Source of the DNA: Myxocyprinus asiaticus | Lineage: Eukaryota > Chordata > Actinopteri > Cypriniformes > Catostomidae | Length of the DNA stretch: 64,000 bases | Reading direction: 5' to 3' | Assembly (NCBI RefSeq): GCF_019703515.2 | Contig: NC_059382.1 | Span: 16,161,001 to 16,225,000 of the forward strand | Shown here: in pieces, positions 11,352 through 21,200 of the stretch | Numbering within the stretch: the first letter of the stretch is position 1 | Layout: the number at the start of each line of letters is the position of its first letter | Made by a program: the position numbers and the translations under genes | The notes under the pieces: generated by a model | The model's input: the letters and a program-made list of their open reading frames with translations, nothing else | The model's database searches: none | What the model was told of the DNA's origin: nothing

Positions 11352-14300
11352 ATGAAATTGAATTTTCTGGCATTCCTCCTCCTCTGTAATGCCAAGCAAG
11401 GCTGGATGGTAAAGCACTAAATGTGATCTTAATATTGTTCAATTTAAATGCTCCTATACCCTGTTCCACTGAAATTCCATGCATTGCTCTTTTGCACCGC
11501 AGGAGGATGTGACTGAATCAGAGGATGGACCGGAACCTATAATTCCACTCATTCCATTGATGCCTAGTAAACCGATATCAGTAAGCACACACAATGCTCA
11601 GTGCCACATCATTGAAGGTGTACACATGCTGAGACCTTTGACACTTCAATCACCTTGTCCCTCTCAGGATTTGAAGGGCACTCTTGACCCTCCCATAACA
11701 GAAGCACTCACAGTTACTCCGAATGGCCTGGCTGCAGATCCCTCAGCCCCTGTTTCCACTCCAGACCAAAGAGAAGCCTCCTCTGAGGAAGATCTTGATG
11801 CGCTCTGTGATGGTGAAATGACCAGCCAACAGATTAAGCAGGCTATAGGCAACGGCATTATGAAGCTTGGCCTTTTGTTCTTAAAAAACTTGAAGCCTAG
11901 CCCAGAGCAGCCCAATATCATAATTTCCCCTCTCAGTTTGTCCATAGCACTCTCACAGCTAACGTTGGGTAAGTCTGTATCCTACAATGAAAAATTACTT
12001 ATATCAAAGAATTATAAGGAATCGTTATCCAAAAATAAAAAATTGAGTCATAATTTACCTACTCTCATGTCGTTCAAATCAGAATGACTTTCTTTGTTAT
12101 GTGGAAAAGGAAATGTCTTAATGAATATTGCAGAATATAATATATTATAGTGTAATATAGTATGAATATAGCTTGAAAAGGACCCAGAAGTATCATAAAG
12201 TCATCCAAGAATAATAATAATCTTTAGATGTTTTTAGCGCTAAATAATGTAAGTTTTTGTTCAACACGCGAGCCACACTAAAGGAGCTTCTCTCATATCG
12301 CTCATGAATGCACAACGGAAGTCAAGGTTTTTTACTGAAGAATTACTTCAATTCTGGGTTGTTTCTCATCAAAACCTATCATTTGCCTTTATAAGACTTG
12401 GACGCACAAGCCACATGGACTAATTTTATGATACTGTTGGTTGCCTTTTCAAGCTTTAAAAGGAGTCACTATCAACTGCAGAAGTATTGAGAAGACGGCC
12501 CGTAATACGTTAAAAATTGTACATTAAAACATCTCCCTTTGTGTTCTGCATAAGAAAGTCATACTGATTTGTATGTTACGACATGAGGGTCAGTAAATGA
12601 GAACATCATTTTCAGTTTTGGGTGAACCATATTTCTTTAAAGACATTCAGTCCATTTTGCTGCTTAGTCCTTATTCCTTACTTAGTCCTGATATAAAAGA
12701 GGCAGTTCATGAGACAGTGTGCTTTCTTTCTCTGCATCTCAGGAGCGACAAATGAGACAGAGGAGCTGCTTTTACACCACCTGCATGCAGAGGCACTGCC
12801 CTGTTACCATGCTGCCCTCAGCACCCTCCTGCGCAACTTCCACAAAAGGGGCCTTCCCATCGCCAGCCGCATCTATTTGAAATCTGGTGAGAGTCATAAA
12901 CACATATACAGTATAAGGACATGTAGTTGACACACAGCATGCTAAAACTTAATTTAATCAACATAAAAAAATATTTGGTAACATTTTTTATAATGTGTAT
13001 ATTTTAGGTGCAATGACTTGTTACCCTTTATTGTTTTTTCAACTTTAATTACCCTCACCATTATGCATTCACTATTTCATTTGAAATGGGGGGGGGTTAG
13101 TGAAAATGATCATAAAAAATGCAGTAATTTAAAGGAATAGTTCACCCAAAAATGAAAATTCTCTCATCCTTATGCCATCCCAGATATGTATGACTTTCTT
13201 TCTTCTGCAGAACACAAATGAAGATCTTTAGAAGAATTTCTCAGCTCTTTTTGTCCGTACAATGCAAGTGAATGGGTGCTAAAATTTTGAATCTCCAAAA
13301 ATCTCACAAGTCAAAAGTAATCCATACGACTCCAGCGGTTAAATCAATGTCTCTAGAAGCGATTTGATAGGTGTGGTGAGAAACAGATCAATATTTAAGT
13401 ATTTTTTTAATATTTACATTTATTTAAGTATTTTTACCATAAATTCTCCTCTCCGAAATCTTGACACCCATTGTATGGACCTACAGAGCTGAAATATTCT
13501 TCTAAAAATCTTAATTTGTTTTCTGCAGATGAAAGTAAGTCATACACATCTGGGATGGCATGAAGGTGAGTAAATGATGAGAGAATTTTCATAGCATGAG
13601 TATAGCATTATAGCATTTCACACTACAGGACACGTCAATTTCATATCTACTACCTATAGTATGTTTATCAGAAATTGAATGCAGCTGTAGTTCTAATTAG
13701 CTTTGATTATTATTTTAATTTTTTTTCATTCCACGGAAGTCAGGAACTTTTAAAAATCACATTCGCCACATTCACTATCGGTAACTCAAATAATTGTTCT
13801 TTAATTTATCTTGGTATGATGAGAAATTCACCTTTCAGTTAACTGTGAGTAATTGCAAAGAACAATTTGTGACAGTACATTCATAAGCAAAGCTATTAGT
13901 GTTTCTTCTTTTCCCCCTCAGGGTTTAAAGTGAAACAGGAGTTTATGGAAGAAACTCAGAAACTGTATGACTCAGAGCCAGCTACTTTGACCGATCTGAA
14001 TGAGGTCAATGAGTGGGTTAAGAAGGCCACTAATGGGCAAATCTCAGAGTTTTTGTCCAGCCTACCTGCCAACGTTGTTATGATGCTTATCAATGCTATG
14101 CATTACAAAGGTCAGAACAAATATCTGTTCCCAGCAAGTACAGTATTTTTCAATTTCCTGTGGTTGTTCAATGAATCTCATTAAAGGTCTTGAATGACTC
14201 AGATCTGTTGCATTAAAGTTCTCTAATGTTCTTTCTGACAGGAGAGTGGCTCACTCGCTTTGATCCTCGCTTCACCTCTACTGAGCGCTTCCACATAGAC

Positions 14301-15225
14301 AAAAACCAAATAGTCAATGTGGACATGATGCTTGAGCCAAAATACCCTCTAAGTGTTTTCACCCACAATGAGCTTGATGCCCAGGTTACAACTTTTTATT
14401 CTAGGAAAATGTATTTGCCTTGCTGCCAAAGACCTTTAGATCCTACTTTACAAATGCCATTGATTAAATCTCTATACTCCTCTTTGTTTTCTCCTTGGCC
14501 TCTATACTTTATGACTGTAGGTTGCTCGATTCCCCTTTAAAGGTGACAGGAGTCTTTTGGTGGTAATGCAGACATCAGGACATGTGAATGCGTCAGCCAT
14601 TGCGGCTAAGCTCAATATCTCAGATCTTTACATTCGACTACCACGAGAGAGAAGGATGCAGGTCAAGCTCCCAAAATTCAAACTTAACTTTAACCAGGAC
14701 CTCCAAGAGGCAATGAGTAGCATGGGTAAGATGTGTTGCCTCAATTACATGCACATTATGACACATAAGTGGTAAAGGAATAAGTAAAGTTCAAGTAAAG
14801 GCCATCCATAATGTCTAATATATCATTACACCAATGTAATCCAAGGAGATAATTTTATATTCTAACAAATATATTTCTACACTAATACAGGTCTAGGAGT
14901 GTTATTCAGTCATCCGAATCTGGATCGTATCTCAGAGAACCCCTTGTTTGTATCCAATGTTCAACACATGTCCAGTATAGAGATAAATGAAGAGGGGGCA
15001 GAGGCAGCTGCAGCAACAAATGTGGTCATCTCACGTTCCAACCCTTCATTTATAGTCAATCAGCCATTTTTCTTTGCCCTAATGGATGATTTAAGTCAGA
15101 CGCCATTCTTCCTGGGTGTAATTTCTAACCCCAACCCTGGAGCATCCACTGTGGTTACAAGGCCAGACAATTCAGATAAAATGGGATTTACTCATGACAA
15201 GACTTTGCAATTTCCTCCAAAGTAA
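11352..15225 (+). CDS. serpinf2: serpinf2, alpha-2-antiplasmin (complete coding region)
   Basis: Coding exons: 11352-11408 (signal peptide), 11503-11968, 12743-12886, 13922-14110, 14242-14384, 14521-14725 and 14891-15225 (stop TAA). All junctions keep frame, giving 512 residues, or 483 if 11581-11667 is spliced out. It is a secreted serine-protease inhibitor that traps plasmin and slows fibrin lysis (family knowledge). The sequence shows a hydrophobic leader (MKLNFLAFLLLCNA); an acidic Pro-rich N-terminal tail; a serpin core including IIISPLSLSIALSQLTLG and LNAMHYKG; the hinge EEGAEAAAATNVV; and the serpin signature region FFFALMDD...PFFLGVISNPNPG. Cysteines in ALCDGE and ALPCYH match the human C43-C116 pair in position. 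The predicted P1-P1' bond is Arg-Ser. The protein ends in Lys (PPK), as in human. Human antiplasmin has 491 residues. The hinge and NPNPG sequence favour SERPINF2 over SERPINF1. Confidence 0.95.
11581..11667 (+). other. Candidate optional 87-bp intron inside serpinf2 coding exon 2
   Basis: The segment begins GTAAGC and ends in a pyrimidine-rich tract, CTTGTCCCTCTCAG. It is exactly 29 codons, in phase 0 at both sides, with no stop codon. Removing it joins PSKPIS to DLKGTLDPP. Retaining it adds 29 residues, including two cysteines, in the N-terminal tail. Sequence alone cannot decide whether it is constitutive, optional or always retained. Confidence 0.6.
12015..12641. mobile_element. Diverged palindromic element in serpinf2 intron (TTCACCC family)
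   Basis: The left arm (AAGGAATCGTTATCCAAAAATAAAA, CTCATGTCGTTC) and right arm (GACATGAGGGTCAGTAAATGA, TTTTGGGTGAACCATATTTCTTT) are imperfect complements of the same family as 10822-11166. It has no coding capacity. Confidence 0.75.
13130..13595. mobile_element. Palindromic element, TTCACCC family, right end truncated
   Basis: It starts AAAGGAATAGTTCACCCAAA and reads CATCCCAGATATGTATGACTTTC. The right arm (CACATCTGGGATGGCATGAAGGTGAGTAAATGATG) complements it but ends before the terminal GGGTGAACTATTCC. It lies in the serpinf2 intron 12887-13921; the rest of that intron shows nothing. Confidence 0.8.
14891..15225 (+). CDS. serpinf2: serpinf2 last exon: hinge, reactive-centre loop and C-terminal tail
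   Basis: This exon encodes the inhibitory business end. Hinge residues are small (EEGAEAAAAT), as needed for loop insertion into sheet A. The scissile bond predicted by alignment to human (SRM) is R-S in ISRSNPS. Then follow the C-terminal core strands (FIVNQPFFFALMDD, PFFLGVISNPNPG) and a tail of about 25 residues ending QFPPK. Human has Arg-Met at P1-P1' and a ~50-residue tail whose lysines, including the last residue, bind plasmin kringles. Here the tail is about half as long but still Lys-terminated and contains four lysines. Confidence 0.92.
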
Positions 15226-15300
15226 ATTCTTTTTTACACCTTTAGCAGAATGAGTCCATAAGTGACCTTAGACTGAGCAGTTAGTCCCCACTGGGAGGCA

Positions 15301-15306
15301 AATAAA
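15301..15306 (+). terminator. serpinf2 polyadenylation signal AATAAA
   Basis: A canonical AATAAA lies about 75 bases after the serpinf2 stop, giving a short 3' UTR typical of liver-secreted protein genes. Other AATAAA strings further down sit in A/T-rich repeats and are less likely. Confidence 0.6.
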
Positions 15307-15309
15307 GGA

Positions 15310-16662
15310 CACAGTAAAATACCTCAGGCTTCAAATCAGTACATTTGAAATTATTCACCACATGCGAATCAGTGTCATGCTGCATGTTCTGATCCTGTTA
15401 AAATGTCACAATTTCTTTCTTTCTTTTTAATTAAAGAGATTTGACCAGAAAATGTAAGTACCTCAGTGTATTCATTCAACTAAATGTATTTTTGTTGAGA
15501 AATAGCACCATCTTTCAGATAGGGTATAACAGGACTAAAGACCCCAGGGGTAAAAGGCACTTTTGATTTGATTTTTTTCCCAAAACACCAAACAGCAACA
15601 AAGAATGCCACAATAATTTCCTTAACACCTGTTTGTCAATTTACACTGCAAAATATTTGTGCAATGTCAACAATTTGATTTTGAGGCAATTTGATAGACT
15701 ACTCTTTTTTCTTTTTCTTTTTTTTTGTGTGCAAATTTACAGTATGTAGCTAATGAGTATCCCTGAAATTATTATATTTAAAATAATACATAATAAATAC
15801 AAATTTGTCATTTTCAGATTTGTTAAAGGTAATTAAATCAAAAGTTTTTTAATAACTGTCCAATAAGTGAAAGGATAGTATTTGGGTAAAATGTGCCATT
15901 GTTGCAGGAGCCAAAGGTCCACATAAACACAACTTAATTGGGGCGAATAGATTTGTTATAGATTTTTAAATGAGCTCACATTGACTGATCCAATCACAAT
16001 GGAGATTAATTTGTTTATAGAATACTTGAAATGTTATGAAATTCCAAATGTAATTGAATTGAACAGAAAATGGTTAACCCTTTTCTGAAGTGATTATTTT
16101 AAATAAGCATTATCTTAATTTGTTACTCAAAAAAGCATTTAGCTGCCTCAAAAGTATTCACAAATATTACCCTATAACTATTGTCCCTATATCTACACAA
16201 TATCACTATAAGCCCCCTGGGAACCTTTTACCCCAAGTGTGGGGTAAAAAACTCCCTAGTCACTCTTAAAATAAATACAAAAATAAATAAATAAAATAAT
16301 CTTTCGCTATTATTTCTTTTCACACGAATTATGTTGTTCCATCTATCAGTATTTAATAAAAATAATTAAAAAAAAAATTTCAATCTTGAGACACTTTGTG
16401 ACCAGAAAAAAGCACATGGTGTGCCTTTAGCCCTGTTGAACCCCTACCATTTAATATAACAATTTCAAGCACTGATAACAGAGACTTCATATGTAGACAA
16501 CATCTTATGTGGTTTTACAAAAATATGCCTATACTTCTGGTTGTTCATAAAAAAATACCACACTGTTCATAATAAATCTGTAAAAAAAATAAATAAATAA
16601 ATAAATAAAAAAGTGATAAATGTATTTGTCTGGCAGGGTTTTTGAGTGTAATTGTCCCTATT
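15310..16662. other. AT-rich spacer between serpinf2 and rpa1
   Basis: No gene or defined transposon is seen. It includes A/T simple sequence (16268-16300 and 16580-16610, AAATA-type). No SERPINF1- or SMYD4-like coding sequence is present in any frame I could read. Confidence 0.6.
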
Positions 16663-16668
16663 AAATAC

Positions 16669-17876
16669 TACGGAAGCCCTGAACCGCAAGGTGGAAAAAG
16701 AAATTACGGTGTAAAAAAAAACAAACAAACAACAACAAAAAAAAGTGTCTCAGTTCCTTCCCGAGCCTAAGTCTTACATTTTTTTTCTCTCTTCCTAATT
16801 TTTTTTTCTCTCTTCAAATATTTTTTTTCTCTCTTCAAATATTTTTTTTCTTCAATATTTTTTTCTTTCTTCAAAATGTTTTTTTTTCTCTCTTCAAAAA
16901 AAAAAAACAAAACAAAAAAAAAATACATTTGTTCTCTTCAAAAACATTTTTTTTCCTCTCTTCAAAACAATGCATGCGGTACCAACCTTGGCCACCAGGT
17001 GCCACTATCAGTAAACATGTAATCTTATGCTTTTAATGCTTTCTCTGTTGCTTTATAGCTGAATAATACATTTATTATTTATTTAAGGGTTTGCAAACCT
17101 TAATCAAGACAAAATCAGGTTATATATGTTTGATATGGCATTCATTGTTGTGTTACAACTGGAATTATTTTTTTGTTTGAAATTGTTGGTCTTTCTAAAC
17201 CATCTATGCCGTTTGCTCAGTGTTACATGGTGGAAGCGAAGGAATGTATTGAGGAAAATGGGAAACATGGGTAAATTATTATTATGTCTGTCCTTTTGAA
17301 GTGTTAGGGGTACATCTGGTAATGTTACATTTATATGTCTATGGTCGTGACATCATGTACAAAAGAAGTCCAATTTCATCAAAATATCCATGAGGTATTT
17401 AAAGATGAGTGGAATCTTTTGTAAAGAAAAATACTGTAAGGTAAGCTGGATGGCAACCATAAGTAAAATATTTTTCAATTGTGTAAATTATAACAGAACA
17501 CTAACGTGAAATAAGTTTAAAATGCGATAATGCTCACTTCTGGCCGGAGATGCTGTGATGTATGGTTCCGCGGCTCGGCAGATGGAACCCCCCGAGGGCA
17601 GGGTCTCACCAACAGGTCAAATTTAAAAAAAAATAATAATAATTTGGAAGAGAGAAAATCTTTTTTTGTAGAGATAAAAACCATTTTTGAAGAGAAAAAA
17701 ACTATCTTTTTGAAGAGACACAAAAAAAAATAAATAATAAATAAATAAATAAATAAATTTAGGAAGAGAGAAACAAATTTAAGACTTAGGTTCAGGAAGG
17801 AACTGAGACACCTTTTTAATTGATTTTTTTCACCTTTATTTTATTTTTTTCCACATTGCGGTTCAGGGCTTCCGTA
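16669..17876. mobile_element. Inverted-repeat element with polypyrimidine minisatellite arms
   Basis: The left end TACGGAAGCCCTGAACCGCA (16669) is complemented by GCGGTTCAGGGCTTCCGTA (ending 17876). AAATAC flanks both ends (16663-16668, 17877-17882), consistent with a 6-bp target duplication. A second internal inverted pair is GTCTCAGTTCCTTCC (about 16747) versus GGAAGGAACTGAGAC (about 17797). The element separates serpinf2 from the rpa1 promoter. No transposase ORF is visible, and the family is not recognised. Confidence 0.75.
16780..16970. repeat. T(n)CTCTCTTCAAA minisatellite, period about 20-23 bp
   Basis: There are about eight imperfect tandem units of poly-T followed by CTCTCTTCAAA(TA). 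The opposite arm of the host element (about 17648-17720) carries the purine-strand equivalent (GAAGAGAAAAA). Confidence 0.85.
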
Positions 17877-18100
17877 AAATACCACATGAACCAACTGAGC
17901 ATTATTTTATAAGACAGAAATTTATTTATCACAGTTATCTGGTTTAAATAGATGAACCAACTAAATGTATTGTTCCGCAACATACAAATGAAACACGTTT
18001 TCGACGGGAATATTAAAGAGTTGTATCAAAGAGGGAGTAACACTTTATTCTGCTACAATCACACACAGCTCGCCATGTGTCGCATTTATTTTGAGATATG

Positions 18101-18174
18101 GCGGAAGTTGTCGAAAACAGGAAGCACGTCATCGTGTGTCGCAGTTTCGCGCGTTTGGAGAAAGTTGGCGCGAG
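18101..18174 (+). promoter_or_regulatory. rpa1 proximal promoter with ETS and E2F-like sites
   Basis: Within 165 bases upstream of the rpa1 start codon lie GCGGAAGTTG (18101-18110, ETS-type), CACGTCATC (18125-18133, CRE-like), TTTCGCGC (18145-18152) and TTGGCGCG (18165-18172), both E2F-type. The stretch is locally CpG-rich in an otherwise AT-rich region and has no TATA box. E2F control fits a gene needed in S phase. Site calls are by eye. Confidence 0.6.
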
Positions 18175-18265
18175 GAGATTGACCAGGTTCGAGGACGGGT
18201 GTGCTGTTTAAGTGTATTATCATTTTACAGATCAGTTTTCGATTCAGATTATTAGCAGATCAAAC

Positions 18266-21200
18266 ATGACCGTCAGATTGTCAGAGGGGGCAATAGAGGT
18301 AAGAAGGAGTATGCAGAACAGAAGCATTATTTAAACACCGCGAGACATGTGTTTGCTGAGTCAGTTAGCCTGTGTTCACCCTGCAATTTCAGTTTGAAAT
18401 TCAATTAGTGTATCACCTTGTTGTTATTGCGCTAAATGTAATTATTTTTTCCATGTTAAAGCATGGCTTTAACTGCATTCGTTAACGTGGTTAAATTCTG
18501 AGCCTAAAACGTCTCTGTCAACATAATAGATTAAAAATGCAGTCAGCTACTGAAAATTAGTGATCCCCTAAAATGTTGTCTCACTAGGTAGGCAGCTCAC
18601 TAAGCTTTGGAACGTCTCCTGTGAACAGTTTTCCAGTGCTCTCAGTCTCTTTGTTGATGTAATATGCATCATAGAAAATACAAGCTTTCTTTCCCATGTC
18701 TAAAAGGTGTACAGATATTTGAATCCACTCATGTTGTTTATCTGATTTATGGAATATAGAGTGCAAAATGTTATGTTAAATGTTGGATGATTTATTCTTG
18801 CTTTGCAGTCTCTCACTAAAGGAGTTGATGTCAGCAACCCTGTTCTTCAGGTGTTGGTAACTGTCAGCTTTTTTTGCAATCTGTTTAAATTAAATCAAAT
18901 CAATACAAAATGCAAACATTTTGGATACTGGTCAGCTATTTAGTATAAGACTGTAAAATGTTGAATGTTCCTGCAGAATATCCGCAAGATTGATGGAGGA
19001 AATGGATTGTCCCGTTTCCGTCTCATGATGAGTGATGGACTTCACACTATGTCCTGTGAGTTTGATCAATTTTCAGCAGGTTAAAGGGCTTTCATTTTGA
19101 GCCTGTCATTTAAACTTTTTTTAACATAAGTATACCTTGGAGATTGGACTTGCGCCAAGAAACTTCTTACAGGGTTCCTATGGTCATTGAGAACCTGGAA
19201 TGTTAGTGGATTTTTTAAAACTGTTTTCAAGGCCTTGAAAAGTCATGGAAATTTATAAAAGCTCATAAGTCATGGAATGTCTATAATGAGCATGCATTTT
19301 TGTGTTTCTTTGCTCTGAAATATATTTAATGAGCTCTTGTGTAGACCAAAACATAGTCGCAAGCCATATTGTTATCTGATTTATAGTTAGACGTTCATAA
19401 GTCAGTTTTTTGTTTGTTTGTTTTTTCAATAAACTGGAAATGGTCACATCGAAATGGTTCAGTCTAAATGATGCATTACAGGCCTCCAAATGAAAAATTA
19501 ACTACACAGCCATTGGCTCTTAAACAAATTTCTGAATTGCTCGATGGTTGTTCAGAAGATTAAAAAATGGTAAGCCAAAGAAAAGACAGCTGATAACTGA
19601 TTAATTGGCCGATGGTAAAAAAAAAAAAAAAAAAAATTATATATGTATATACTTACACACACACATATTTAATAGGGGTGTAACGATCAAATCATTGACA
19701 ATGCGATGTCATCGATTCAATGTGTAAACACCAATTGCGTAAACAGCAATGTATATTTTTGTTTAATTGTTTATTTTTACTTTCTCATGCCATCTACGTC
19801 CATATGCATTTACGTCAGGCGATTAAGCACCCTTTATGATATTCATCTCTTTTTCTGCCCACTGATAGTCGACCAAAGGCTGATGTAATTGGATATATAT
19901 ATATATATATATTGCAATATCCAATTACATCAGCAACCCCTGGGCTGAGGGATTGGTGAATATTCTTGCTTTAGTGATTTTGCATTAAAAATTTAGTTAA
20001 AAAACGAAAAACTTAAAGCAATTAAAATAATGAAGTGATAAAAGAATAATATATAAGTAACCACCTTTCCATTTACCGTCAGGCAAGAAGCCGTCTAAAC
20101 ATGGGTGAAAAATTACTTACACAAATGAAGACATAAAAACAATTATAAATTTAAAAATAATAATTATAATGACGATAATAATCACTGAAATATAAATCAT
20201 GGTTCGAGGTGAACGTGTTTTTGTATTATTTTATGTTTTAATCACAGACATATAGGTTGCAGAGTTGTGGTCACAATGAACTGCTCTGTGGAAATAAAGT
20301 GAACTTAACTCAGAACACCTCCAGAGATGAGATGTCTGAGGTCATTTGCAGCACTCATAGACGATACTGTTCTTAAAAAAAAAAATAAAAATAAAAAAAA
20401 AACAGAACAAAGAGTGAGAACCTTTTAAATACGCGTGTACAAGACTGCACGCCTCCGTGTCAGTGCGTCATACATGCGCATAGACGGCTGTCATCTGTTC
20501 GTAATAATATAATAAAGTGTTTCTTCAAGCGTGTGTCTGCGGGCGAATTATTTGTAACATTCATTTGATAATAATAGCCTAATAATAATTTAATACATGG
20601 TATTGACATCGTTAAAGGCGTCAGCTATTGGCGATCACTCTGACCATCGTCGATCCCTGAGATCATCGTCTGTTGGCACAACCCTAATGTGCATTTCTCT
20701 CTATAAATGAACTAAATGTTCAGACAGTCTCCTTGCTGGTTTTTCTGACACATTCAGAATCATTACCGCTTTTGCCCGGTGTCACTGCGGCTCGCTTCGT
20801 GCACGTGCTTGTAAAATTTATATTTTAAAGGCTCATTATTACGGTTTAGTATTTCTCTGTAATGTAGAACAGTGTTAGCAATGTTACTTATAACATTCGT
20901 TCTCAGCCCTGGAACTCAAACCATTTTCTGATGCCCCCCCCCCAAAAAAAATATATTCAAGTAATTATATTAATATCATAAACGTGCGACTAGTCGACTT
21001 ATGGCTTAAATTAACTCCTACCAGTCGACTAGGAAAATCTTTGGTCGGGGGCAGACCTACTAAATATTCTTCTCATGTGAGACACAGATGTAAGCGCAGT
21101 GATTGAAGTCTGAAGTTACGCTCTGCTCTATCCGTGCATGCCCGATGACAGGATAGCGCAGAAGGGATCACATGCCTGATTAAATCGGGCCTCCCTCAGT

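Noticed and set aside
16780..16970. Regular ~20-bp repeats as a CRISPR-like array
   Set aside because: Units are low-complexity T/C tracts without unique spacers, in a vertebrate genome. It is a minisatellite.
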